The notes beneath the pieces were generated by a model. That model saw nothing but the letters and a program-made list of their open reading frames with translations. It had not been told where the DNA came from and did not search any database. Positions 8,847 through 16,124 of a stretch of 64,000 nt of DNA are shown piece after piece (the stretch's first letter is position 1; each line of letters starts with the position of its first letter). The stretch is from Chloroflexota bacterium. Its GTDB lineage: Bacteria > Chloroflexota > UBA11872. Position numbers and translations under genes: made by a program. The stretch spans positions 1 through 64,000 of the forward strand of contig JAJEGF010000035.1 in assembly GCA_022820025.1 (NCBI GenBank). The letters run 5' to 3'.

Positions 8847-9272
8847 CTAGAGAGGGTTGCGCCAGCGGAGGCCGGGGAAGCGGCTGAAGTCGGTGTCGCT
8901 GGTGTGGAATTCGGCCTGGTATTCGATGGCGAGGGCGGCGATGTGGGCGTCGGTGACCAGGTTGCCGCCGACGCCCGCGGCAGCGAGAGCGCGACGCACG
9001 AGGACGAGGTGCTGCCGGCCGGGGTTCAAGGTCGTGACGTGGGGTGCGCGAAACCACAGGTCGACGAAGTCCAGCGCCTGCTCAATTGTCGCCGGATGCT
9101 CACGCAGACTCGGATGCGTCAGCAGGCGTACGAATCCAACCGTGACTACCCACGGGATCCCAATTCGTTCCGTCCCGTTGAGCAGCCCTTCCCACCAATG
9201 GCGGGCCGGACGGTGAAGGGGCGCGCCGTCGTTCTAGGCGTAGAGCAGCAGATTGACCTCCGGAACGATCAC
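8847..9272 (-). pseudogene. vapC: VapC-family PIN toxin interrupted by an in-frame amber codon
   Basis: Reading from GTG 9272, which overlaps the antitoxin stop as GTGA, gives (M)IVPEVNLLLYA, then TAG at 9234-9236. It continues in the same frame as NDGAPLHRPARHWWEGLLNG...GNLVTDAHIAALAIEYQAEFHTSDTDFSRFPGLRWRNPL, stopping at 8847. That is a full-length 141-codon VapC with the late acidic residues of the PIN site (TDAHIA, SDTDF). The TAG sits where relatives usually carry tyrosine or another residue and is one base from TAC. The first catalytic aspartate, normally VPDVN, is also glutamate here. The toxin is therefore probably dead while its antitoxin gene is intact. The ORF track shows only the last 60 residues. 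Confidence 0.85.
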
Positions 9273-9547
9273 TCCCGGTGCTCTTCGATTAACTTCCGCT
9301 GCTCTTCGAGAAAGTCCTCGACCTCGAGCTGGTCGTTGAGCTGGTTGAGCTTCATGGGGTCGATGCCTGGCCGGAATCCGCCGCGGAGCGGTCGAACACG
9401 AAACACTGGCCGATCCTCGGGGGCTTCCGGCGCGAGGCCGCGGCGCAGGGCGTCGTTGACGACTTGCTTGAATGGGACGTCGAGCAGCTTCGCCTTTTGC
9501 TTGAGGGCGTCGGCGAGATCGTCGTCGAGGGTGAGGGTGGTTCGCAT
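9269..9547 (-). CDS. vapB: VapB-type antitoxin of a broken vapBC pair
   Basis: A 92-residue protein beginning MRTTLTLDDDLADALKQKAK, a ribbon-helix-helix DNA-binding N-terminus with the typical alternating beta strand. It has VPFKQVVNDALRRGL and a C-terminal acidic toxin-binding tail (EVEDFLEEQRKLIEEHRE). VapB neutralises VapC and represses the shared operon. Its stop codon overlaps the vapC start by four bases, the usual coupling. Because the toxin carries an amber codon, this gene may persist as an antidote to related toxins elsewhere in the genome. Confidence 0.9.
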   Translation of the reverse strand: MRTTLTLDDDLADALKQKAKLLDVPFKQVVNDALRRGLAPEAPEDRPVFRVRPLRGGFRPGIDPMKLNQLNDQLEVEDFLEEQRKLIEEHRE

Positions 9548-9879
9548 GGAGGCATCGAAGCATCATTGACTTGTGGCGTCAAGGTGTCTGCATGGGGCGG
9601 CCCGGGTGATGACAGCGACGGAATTCAGGTCGAAGTGGTTGGGGTTGACGGATGGTGGTGGCAGAGACGGTTAGGAAGATTGTGACAACAACATGGAGCG
9701 AGTTGTTGTCCTGTTCCTTTGTTGTGCGAGCGGGAGCAAAAGGTGCTGGAGGCTGAACGTCCCGGGCTCGCCCTGGTTTGATTGCTAAGCGAGGCAGCCA
9801 CCCTCACCCGAGGCCTCGACCATACGCTGATGGTTCCCCAATGTGTCCACCATGTCTTCGAACGGGTGTTCATGATGTC

Positions 9880-10110
9880 TCCGGTCTGCCCACTCCCACG
9901 GGAGAGGGAGCAAGAGCAGTCTCTCTCGCGAGGGCGAGGGGTGTTTTGCAAGTGCTTCCGGAGAGGGATAGAGCGGCGGCTCCTCGAAGGGATTGACACC
10001 GCACCCGCGCCCCTCGGGTTGCGCAAATGCATGCAGCGGGAGAGGGAGCGAGGGCGGCCGTACGTCTGAGGGCAAGGGGCGTCTGCAAGAGTCTCGGTCG
10101 AGGCTGACCG
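9880..10110. repeat. Decayed copies of the GAGACC-ended dispersed element
   Basis: The 735 bp between vapB and the lipoprotein gene have no convincing coding frame. Inside are fragments typical of the mobile repeats seen intact at 20591 and 22300: GGAGAGGGAGCAAGAGC, GAGGGGTGTTTTGCAAGTGC, CCCCTCGGGTTGCGCAAATGC and GGGGCGTCTGCAAGAGTCTC. These resemble the inner and right-hand ends of that element, but no terminal pair with a target duplication could be identified. They are probably old, overlapping insertions. Confidence 0.5.
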
Positions 10111-10247
10111 GCGCCGGGAGCTGCTCGGACGGTCGTTCCGTGTTGTACGGGCTTGCAACGTCTCTGCTCGGCTGCTGGCTGGGAAACAGCGGGGTTCAAC
10201 TTCCGTCGGCGGCGACATATTTGGGCCACATTTCGTTCCTACCGTCA

Positions 10248-10271
10248 TTCGTGTGAAAGGCACCGCACGAA
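10248..10271 (+). promoter_or_regulatory. Inverted repeat in the leader of the lipoprotein-two-component operon
   Basis: TTCGTGTG, an 8-base spacer, then CGCACGAA lies 12 bases before the start codon at 10283. The same structure is conserved in the degenerate upstream copy with a compensating-type change. The candidate roles are an operator for the downstream OmpR-type regulator or a translation-controlling stem-loop. It overlaps the start proposed by the ORF track (10253), which is a reason to prefer 10283. Confidence 0.55.
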
Positions 10272-10282
10272 GGCGGAGAGCG

Positions 10283-11386
10283 ATGACCGGGATGAAGCTG
10301 ACGGCGAGGACGAAGAAGGTGCTGGCGGGGACGGTGCTGGGCGCCATCCTGGGGGCGGGAGTCCTGGCGGGATGCGGCCAGGCGGGCTCCGACGGGCCAG
10401 TGCTTGCCGAGCGAGGCGGCGGAGAGGCCGCTGGGGAGCATGGCGGGGGCGGCGAAGGTTCCGGCGGTGAGGGCGGCGACCACCATGGTCCCGGCGGTGA
10501 CGGTGGCGGCGAAGGCGGAGCGGCCGGCGCGGAAGCCGCGCGGGAGGCCGCGATGTCGAGCCCGATCACGGCGCTGGACCAGCCTTGGACCGGGGTGCTG
10601 GGCGGGATCGCGGTGGACGCGCGCTACGACGCGGCGACGCAGACGATCCACACCACGGTGCACAACGCGCTGGGCCAAAAGCAGTGCTACGTGCAGGTGG
10701 AACCGCACCTGAAGTCGGGCACGCAGACGGTCGGCGAGCTGGGGCCGGGCCAGGTGGGCGACCTGCAGCCGGGCCAGCAGGCGACCTCGAGCCTGGCGGT
10801 GGCAAGTGAGCCGGAGCTGGCCGGGGTGGCGTTCGACGGCTACGTGATCCACGTGGAAGTGTTCGACTGCGGCGGGCCGGGGCCGGTCCCGCTCAGCGGC
10901 GGCGAAGGCGGCTCCGGCGAGGGCGCGGGCGGCGAAGGCCACGGGCCCGGCGGCGAAGGCGGCAGCGAAGGCTCCGGTCAAGGCGGGGCGGCGGGCAGCG
11001 AAGAAGGCAGCGGCGCGAACCTGGCGCTGGACGAGACCTTCGACGCGGTGCGCGGCGGCGCGCGACTGATCCTGAGCTACGACGCGGCGGGCAACGCGTT
11101 CACGGGGACCGTGCAGAACACGAACGGCAACGTCCTGCCGCAGGTGCGGATCGAGGTCCACCTCTCGAACGGGGTGGAGCTGGGGCCGACGACGCCGGTG
11201 GACCTGCAGCCGGGCCAGGTGCTGGCGGTGAAGCTGCCGGCGACGGCGGCGCCGTTCACGGGCTGGATCGCTCACGCCGAAGTCGGCAGCGGCGGCGAAG
11301 CCGGGGGCGAGCACGGCGGCGGCAGCCAGGGCGGTGAAGGCGGCGGCGAGCACGGCCCGGGCGGCGAGCGGAGCGGCCGTGGCTAG
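10283..11386 (+). CDS. Gly/His/Glu-rich lipoprotein with two repeated beta-type domains
   Basis: ATG 10283 (MTGMKLTARTKKVLAGTVLG) is preferred over the track start because of its GGCGGAGAG site and a proper signal peptide ending LGAGVLAGC, a lipobox. The mature protein has a low-complexity linker (GEHGGGGEGSGGEGGDHH-like) and a first domain of about 100 residues (PWTGVLGGIAVDARYDAA...VIHVEVFDCGG). A second Gly/His linker follows, then a related second domain (FDAVRGGARLILSYDAAGNAFTGTVQN...GWIAHAEVGSG) and a final Gly/His/Glu tail. Both domains share a 'DLQPGQ' strand, so they look like an internal duplication. It would be membrane-anchored on the outside. The His/Glu clusters suggest metal binding, which is inference. 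It heads an apparent operon with a two-component system. I do not recognise a named family. Confidence 0.75.
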   Translation: MTGMKLTARTKKVLAGTVLGAILGAGVLAGCGQAGSDGPVLAERGGGEAAGEHGGGGEGSGGEGGDHHGPGGDGGGEGGAAGAEAAREAAMSSPITALDQPWTGVLGGIAVDARYDAATQTIHTTVHNALGQKQCYVQVEPHLKSGTQTVGELGPGQVGDLQPGQQATSSLAVASEPELAGVAFDGYVIHVEVFDCGGPGPVPLSGGEGGSGEGAGGEGHGPGGEGGSEGSGQGGAAGSEEGSGANLALDETFDAVRGGARLILSYDAAGNAFTGTVQNTNGNVLPQVRIEVHLSNGVELGPTTPVDLQPGQVLAVKLPATAAPFTGWIAHAEVGSGGEAGGEHGGGSQGGEGGGEHGPGGERSGRG

Positions 11387-11473
11387 GGCTAGCCTAGGCG
11401 ACAGCCCATCCGGGCGGAGCCGCGGCGTCTCAATGAGGCGCCGCGGCATCGCCGGACCCCTGGAGGTATCGAC

Positions 11474-12151
11474 GTGAGCCGCCGCGTCCTGATCGTGGAA
11501 GACGATCCACGTATCGCGCGCTGGGTGCAGGTGTACTTCGAGCGCGCCGGGTTTGCCGCGGAGGTTGCGCACGACGGGGCCGCCGGGCTGGCGCGCGCCC
11601 GTGAACTGACGCCGGACCTGATCATCCTGGACCTGATGCTGCCGCGGGTCGACGGCGTGGAGGTGTGCCGAACCCTGCGCCGAGAGTCGGATGTTCCGAT
11701 CATCATGCTGACGGCCAGGGAAGCCCACACCGAGCGGGTGATCGGACTGGAGAGCGGCGCCGACGATTACATCGTCAAACCCTTCGATCCGGGCGAGCTG
11801 ATCGCCCGCGCCGAAGCGGTGCTGCGCCGGGTCAAGGGTCGAGTTCAGCAGGTGCTGACACGCGGCAATATCAGCCTCAATGAGACCGACGGGAGCGTGA
11901 CCATCGATGGAGAACCGGTGTCGCTGAGCCGGCGGCAGGTTGCGCTGCTGGCCACATTCATGCGTAATCCGAACCAGGTGCTGACGCGGGATCAGATCAT
12001 CGAGTTGACGTTCGACCACGAGTTCCACGGGTTCGACCGCGCCATCGACAGCCAGATCACGCGCCTGCGAAAGCAGATCGGTCGAGACGGGCGCCAGCCC
12101 ATCCAGACGGTCTACGGCGCCGGCTACAAGTTCGTGGTGGATGACGCGTGA
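11474..12151 (+). CDS. OmpR/PhoB-family DNA-binding response regulator
   Basis: A 225-residue two-domain regulator. The receiver domain (1-120) has VLIVEDD acidic pocket residues, phospho-acceptor Asp in LIILDLMLP, the conserved MLTARE threonine and the IVKPFDPGEL lysine. The winged-helix domain (about 130-225) has LSRRQVALLATFMRNPNQVLTRDQI and the recognition-helix segment AIDSQITRLRKQI, ending in the TVYGAGYKF hairpin. It resembles BaeR-type regulators. The start at GTG 11474 is preceded by GGAGGTATCGAC, a strong site. Its stop overlaps the kinase start (TGATG), so the two are translationally coupled. It probably controls this operon, perhaps through the inverted repeat at 10248. Confidence 0.95.
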   Translation: MSRRVLIVEDDPRIARWVQVYFERAGFAAEVAHDGAAGLARARELTPDLIILDLMLPRVDGVEVCRTLRRESDVPIIMLTAREAHTERVIGLESGADDYIVKPFDPGELIARAEAVLRRVKGRVQQVLTRGNISLNETDGSVTIDGEPVSLSRRQVALLATFMRNPNQVLTRDQIIELTFDHEFHGFDRAIDSQITRLRKQIGRDGRQPIQTVYGAGYKFVVDDA

Positions 12152-13560
12152 TGTCGCTGCGCTGGCGGATCATGGCGTCCATCGTCTCGGTCATCCTGCT
12201 GACCGTGGTCGTCAGCGTGGTGGTGGGCTATTTCACGACGCAGGCGCGGCTGGGCGTGTTTGTCGAGGATCTTGGCGATTCCCAGGCGAGCCGGCTGGCG
12301 CAGAACCTGAGCCGCGAGTACGCGACGGCCGGCGGCTGGCAGACGGTGGACCGCCCGCTGTCCGAGGCCGGGTACTTAGCGGAATCAGGACCGCGGGGAG
12401 AACGATCCGGCGAGCACGGGGGCGAAGGCGACGGGTCCGGCGATGAAGATTCGCTGCGAGTGGTCGTGGTGGGCCTTGATGGACGAGTCGTACGGGACAC
12501 CGCGGCCGAGCTGTCGCCGGGGACGGTCGCGCCTGACCTGGGCGGGCGTCGCGGGACCGTGGTGGACCTGGCGACGAATCAGCCTGTCGGCCACGTCTAC
12601 GTGGATGTCCACCAGGAGTTCCTGGCGAGCGAGTCACTGGGGTTTCTGAATACGCTCCTGTACATCACCGGGATCGGCGGCCTGCTGACGGTTGGCGTTG
12701 GGGTCCTGCTGGCCGCCTGGCTGTCCAAGCGGATCACCGGACCGGTGACGGCCCTGACGAAGGCGACGCAGGCGGTTTCCCAGGGCGATACGACCAACGT
12801 GCCGGTCACGTCCGGGGACGAGTTGGGGCAGATGAGCGCGGCCTTCAATCGCATGGCGTCCAGCCTGGAGACGCAGCGCGAACTCCGCCGGCGGCTGGTG
12901 AACGACGTGGCGCATGAGCTGAATACGCCGCTGAGCGTGATCCAGCTGGAGGCCATTGGGCTGCGGGACGGTCTGCAGACACCGGAGGCGACGTCGGCCC
13001 ACGTGATCCAGGAAGTGGAACGGCTGCGCGGCCTGGTGACCGACCTGAACTCGCTGGCGGAGACCGACCACGGGGAGTTGAGTCTCGCGCGCGAGGAGAT
13101 TCCGGTTCGCGGGCTGCTGGCGTCCGAGCTGGATCGGTGGCGGCCGCAGGCGCAGGCTCGACAGATCGAATTGACGCTTGAGGCCGTCCCGCATTTGCCG
13201 GACTTGCGCCTTGACCGGATGCGGATGAGCCAGGTCCTGGGCAATGTGGTGGGCAACGCCATCGATTGCACGCCGGAGGGCGGGTGTGTCGTGCTGAAGG
13301 CGGAAGTGGAAGGCGACGGGGCGGTAGTGGCTGTCTCCGTGATCGACGACGGGGTCGGCATTGACGCCGCCGACCTGCCGCACGTGTTTGACCGCTTTTG
13401 CCGCACCGAAGACTCCCGGCTACGCCGCAGGCAAGGCCGGGGGTTGGGGTTGTCCATTGCCCGCTCGATTGTCGAGGCGCACGACGGCTCGGTTGACATA
13501 ACAAGCGAGGGGCTGGGGCAGGGGGTTGCGGTGACGATTCGGCTTTCCGTCGACAGTTGA
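12151..13560 (+). CDS. Sensor histidine kinase with a Gly/His/Glu motif in its extracytoplasmic loop
   Basis: ATG 12151 overlaps the regulator stop by one base (a GTG lies three bases earlier). Order of parts: TM1 (about 8-28); an external sensor domain of about 145 residues containing RGERSGEHGGEGDGSGDED; TM2 (about 165-190, LLYITGIGGLLTVGVGVLLA); a HAMP domain (KRITGPVTALTKATQ...GDELGQMSAAFN); a HisKA domain with the H-box VNDVAHELNTPLSVIQ; and HATPase_c with NAIDCTPEGG, DDGVGIDAADLPHVFDRF and GRGLGLSIARSIV. It would autophosphorylate on the H-box His and pass phosphate to the adjacent regulator. The loop motif copies the low-complexity linker of the upstream lipoprotein, suggesting that both meet the same ligand. 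Confidence 0.95.
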   Translation: MSLRWRIMASIVSVILLTVVVSVVVGYFTTQARLGVFVEDLGDSQASRLAQNLSREYATAGGWQTVDRPLSEAGYLAESGPRGERSGEHGGEGDGSGDEDSLRVVVVGLDGRVVRDTAAELSPGTVAPDLGGRRGTVVDLATNQPVGHVYVDVHQEFLASESLGFLNTLLYITGIGGLLTVGVGVLLAAWLSKRITGPVTALTKATQAVSQGDTTNVPVTSGDELGQMSAAFNRMASSLETQRELRRRLVNDVAHELNTPLSVIQLEAIGLRDGLQTPEATSAHVIQEVERLRGLVTDLNSLAETDHGELSLAREEIPVRGLLASELDRWRPQAQARQIELTLEAVPHLPDLRLDRMRMSQVLGNVVGNAIDCTPEGGCVVLKAEVEGDGAVVAVSVIDDGVGIDAADLPHVFDRFCRTEDSRLRRRQGRGLGLSIARSIVEAHDGSVDITSEGLGQGVAVTIRLSVDS

Positions 13561-13600
13561 GAGCCGTGTTGCCCGGCACTTCGTGTCTGCTGTGTCAATT

Positions 13601-13628
13601 AAATCATTGATAAACTAAGAAATCATTG
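13601..13628 (+). promoter_or_regulatory. AT-rich direct repeats upstream of a TA operon
   Basis: AAATCATTG occurs twice (13601 and 13620), 19 bp apart, in the only AT-rich stretch of this neighbourhood, 30-55 bp before the antitoxin start. AbrB-type antitoxins repress their own promoter, so these are candidate operator half-sites. That role is inferred from position and repetition only. Confidence 0.45.
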
Positions 13629-13655
13629 CATACGTCTTGAGACATTGCTTGGCAC

Positions 13656-13925
13656 ATGAAGGAATACACCGCTACCACCACCCAGCGAAACCAGGTCACC
13701 ATCCCGGCCGCAGTTCGACATCTGCTGGGTATCAAGCCCAGGGACAAGGTCGCCTTCACCATTGACGACGCGGGAACGGTTCGCCTGGCCGCCGCTCAAT
13801 TCACTCTGGAATCCGCCTACGGCTCCGTCCGGCCAACCGCGCGGCCCGAGGACTTTGAGCAGGTGTCCCGAGACGCCAAGGACGAAAAGGCAATGGCCAC
13901 GGCACGGGAATCGCGTGGGGAATGA
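13656..13925 (+). CDS. AbrB/SpoVT-type antitoxin of a PIN-toxin module
   Basis: The 89-residue protein begins MKEYTATTTQRNQVTIPAAV, the swapped-hairpin AbrB fold signature (QRNQVTIPAAVRHLLGIKPRDKV). It has an acidic, flexible C-terminus (PEDFEQVSRDAKDEKAMA) that would wrap the toxin. Its stop overlaps the start of the PIN gene as ATGA, so the pair is translated as a unit. It would bind the AT-rich repeats upstream and repress the operon. Confidence 0.9.
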   Translation: MKEYTATTTQRNQVTIPAAVRHLLGIKPRDKVAFTIDDAGTVRLAAAQFTLESAYGSVRPTARPEDFEQVSRDAKDEKAMATARESRGE

Positions 13926-14335
13926 AGTTCCTGGACACGAATGTCATCCTGAGATTCCTTACCCGCGACGACGAGGCGAAGGCAGCGGCCTGCTTCCGGC
14001 TCTTTCAGCAGGCGCAGCGCGGCGAAGAAGAACTCCTGACCTGCGAAGCGGTCGTCAGCGAAGTCGTGTATGTCTTGTCGTCGCGGCGTGCGGGCTATGG
14101 CCTCAGCCGCGAGGCCATCCGCAGCCGCCTGGTGCCGATCCTCACGCTGCGTGGGCTCAGGCTTCCCCAGAAACGCGTGTACCTGCGGGCGCTCGACGTT
14201 TACGCGTCATCCGCGTTCCTCGATTTCGAGGATGCGCTGGCCGTGGCTCACATGGAGCGCCTGGGAGTTTCGGAGATCGTGAGCTACGACCGGGACTTCG
14301 ACCGCGTGGCGGGACTTCGGCGGGTGGTGCCGTGA
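13922..14335 (+). CDS. PIN-domain ribonuclease toxin (VapC-like)
   Basis: A 137-residue protein starting MKFLDTNVILRFLTRDD, with the first catalytic Asp in LDTN. Next are CEAVVSEVVYVL with the conserved Glu, FLDFEDALAVAHMERLG with the third acidic residue, and IVSYDRDFDRV with the last. All four acidic positions of the PIN Mg2+ site are present, so unlike the copy at 8847 this toxin looks functional. It overlaps its AbrB-type antitoxin by four bases. The family cleaves RNA, often tRNA, when released from the antitoxin. Confidence 0.9.
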   Translation: MKFLDTNVILRFLTRDDEAKAAACFRLFQQAQRGEEELLTCEAVVSEVVYVLSSRRAGYGLSREAIRSRLVPILTLRGLRLPQKRVYLRALDVYASSAFLDFEDALAVAHMERLGVSEIVSYDRDFDRVAGLRRVVP

Positions 14336-14458
14336 CGGATCGTGGAAGCTGCCGGTTGCAAGCGTCCTGACCCAGCGGACGGGTTTCGCCGGCAGGCCCG
14401 GTTGTGGAGGGAGTCCCGTATCCTCCAAGCGCCGGGCGAAGAGATAGAGAAACACGGC

Positions 14459-15235
14459 GTGATTGGCGCGATCATCGGGGACATTGTCGGCTCGGTGTAT
14501 GAGTGGCGGCGGATCAAGACCAAGTCGTTTGAGTTGTTCGTGGACCAGTGCGAGTGCACGGACGACTCGATTTGCACGGCGGCCGTGGCCGACATACTGA
14601 TGCACGATCTGCCGCCGGCCCAGACGCTTCAACATTGGTGCCGGGAGCATCGGCGCGGGGACTACGGCGGCAGATTCGCGCAGTGGATCTGGATGGATCC
14701 GCCGCGTCCGTACGACAGCTTCGGCAACGGCGCGGCCATGCGGGTCTCGCCGGCGGCCTACCTGAACCGCAACCGCAGCCTCTCGGCCGCGCTGGAGGCT
14801 TCAGACCTGGTGACCGCCGTGACCCACAACCATCCGGAAGGCCTGAAGGGCGCGCGCGCCACGGTGCATGCGACCTGGCTGGCCTTCCAGGGCGAGCCGG
14901 CCGCGGGCATTCGCGAGGCCATCACCAATGCCTACGGCTACGACCTCACCCGCAGCGTCGATGACATCCGGCCTGGCTATCGGTTCAACGAGATCTGCCA
15001 GACGACGGTGCCGGAAGCCATTACATGCGCGCTGGAGTCCGACAGCTTCGAGGACGCCATTCGAAACGCGGTTTCGCTGGGTGGGGATTCAGACACCCTG
15101 GCTGCAATTGCCGGGCCGATTGCCGAGGCGCTGCATGGGATTCCTGTTGAAATTCAGAAAGAGGCCGAGGAACGTTACGTCCCAGACGACATCCTCAGAA
15201 TCGTTCGCGAGATGTACGGTAGGACCAGCCGCTGA
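14459..15235 (+). CDS. ADP-ribosylglycohydrolase-family protein
   Basis: The track ORF starts at 14342, but the family begins at GVIGAIIGDIVGSVYE, pointing to GTG 14459 (258 residues). Signature motifs are present: the N-terminal GDIVGSVYEW; TDDS with paired aspartates for the first metal; the substrate-loop FGNGAAMRVSP; and the C-terminal GGDSDTLAAIAG with the second metal ligands. These enzymes remove ADP-ribose from proteins or small molecules using two Mg2+ ions. Substrate cannot be told from sequence; DraG and ADP-ribosyl-arginine hydrolases are relatives. It follows a PIN toxin pair on the same strand but is probably an independent gene. No ADP-ribosyltransferase is visible nearby. Confidence 0.9.
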   Translation: MIGAIIGDIVGSVYEWRRIKTKSFELFVDQCECTDDSICTAAVADILMHDLPPAQTLQHWCREHRRGDYGGRFAQWIWMDPPRPYDSFGNGAAMRVSPAAYLNRNRSLSAALEASDLVTAVTHNHPEGLKGARATVHATWLAFQGEPAAGIREAITNAYGYDLTRSVDDIRPGYRFNEICQTTVPEAITCALESDSFEDAIRNAVSLGGDSDTLAAIAGPIAEALHGIPVEIQKEAEERYVPDDILRIVREMYGRTSR

Positions 15236-15361
15236 CCCTAGCCGCGTGCACTCTGCACCCGGCAAGTCCCAACTGAACGACTCGCACCCTTAGGGCAGTT
15301 GCGCGTTCCGGCCCTCGCCAATTCAAGCGTCGCTAGCGGAGACGGCCGTCCGGCTTGCGCG

Positions 15362-15724
15362 TCACGCGGCCAGCGGCACCATCTTCGAATTCAGAATGAC
15401 CTGATCGCGGGTCAGCAGGGGCACGCCGTGCACCACACTGGTCGCGGCAATGAGCTCATCCGCCGGATCGCTGCGGAAGTCGAGACGGGTCGACGCTCGG
15501 GCCACTCGCATGTCAATTGGCCATCGGTGCAGGCGGCTCAGAATGCGAGTGACTTCCACGTCGTCAAGGTCAATGTCCACTCGTCCGAGCTGCACGAGCT
15601 TGGCCAGTTCCCAAAGGACAATTGACGAGACGGACCATCGGTTTTGCGCCAGCAAGCGTTGTTCGGCAGGCCGGAGGTCACCGCGTACGGCGTAGATGAG
15701 AATCTGGGTGTCAAGATTCAGCAT
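15362..15724 (-). CDS. PIN-domain toxin
   Basis: The 120-residue protein begins MLNLDTQILIYAVRGDL (first acidic residue in LDTQ). It has VSSIVLWELAKLVQLG with the conserved Glu, SDPADELIAATSVVHGVPLLTRD with the third and fourth acidic positions, and a short end. The layout is that of the PIN subclass usually partnered with Phd/YefM antitoxins ('DPADRLIAATA...LLTRD'). It starts inside the end of the antitoxin gene (14-bp overlap) and so depends on its translation. It should act as an RNase when free. Confidence 0.9.
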   Translation of the reverse strand: MLNLDTQILIYAVRGDLRPAEQRLLAQNRWSVSSIVLWELAKLVQLGRVDIDLDDVEVTRILSRLHRWPIDMRVARASTRLDFRSDPADELIAATSVVHGVPLLTRDQVILNSKMVPLAA

Positions 15725-15935
15725 CTGCGTTCCAGCGGATCCCGGTCGTCGAGATGTCGCCGTTTATCTTGACCTTGTCCCGCAGACTCCCGATCAGGTC
15801 CGCGTCCAACTCGGGATAAGGTAAAACCCGCGCGACGGGTTTGCCGTGCTTGGTGACTATCAGGCCATCAGCTTCGAGTTCGTCCAATAAGGCGAGGCAC
15901 TGGGCCTTGAACTGCGCGGCCCCGATCGTCCGCAT
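15711..15935 (-). CDS. Phd/YefM-type antitoxin
   Basis: ATG 15935 (MRTIGAAQFKAQCLALLDEL) is preferred to the track start 27 bases upstream because it has a GAGGATC site and matches the family N-terminus. Next is GLIVTKHGKPVARVLPY, the conserved DNA-binding and dimer strand of Phd antitoxins, then an extended C-terminus (KVKINGDISTTGIRW) that contacts the toxin. At 74 residues it is of normal size. It precedes and overlaps the PIN toxin gene on the minus strand. Confidence 0.9.
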   Translation of the reverse strand: MRTIGAAQFKAQCLALLDELEADGLIVTKHGKPVARVLPYPELDADLIGSLRDKVKINGDISTTGIRWNADAES

Positions 15936-16124
15936 TCCTGATCCTCGAACCGTTGGAGGCAATACAAGTCACATTTTGTGACCGGTCGTAGAATTTGTCC
16001 AGCCTTGATGCCGTGAATCCTTGCATGGCATGCGGGCGCGGGCGACGGAGCACAAACCGTCTCTGGGTTCCTGCCTCAGCAGAAGGTAGAGCTCGAAGGA
16101 CGCCGGCAACTCGTCGCCCCGCGC

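Noticed and set aside
9800-10100. Possible CRISPR array, because of recurring GGGAGAGGG-type blocks
   Set aside because: Repeats are irregular in length and spacing, in both orientations, and match the MITE family instead.
10196-12028. 610-codon minus-strand ORF over the lipoprotein and regulator
   Set aside because: It overlaps two well-supported plus-strand genes and has Arg/Ala/His-rich antisense composition.
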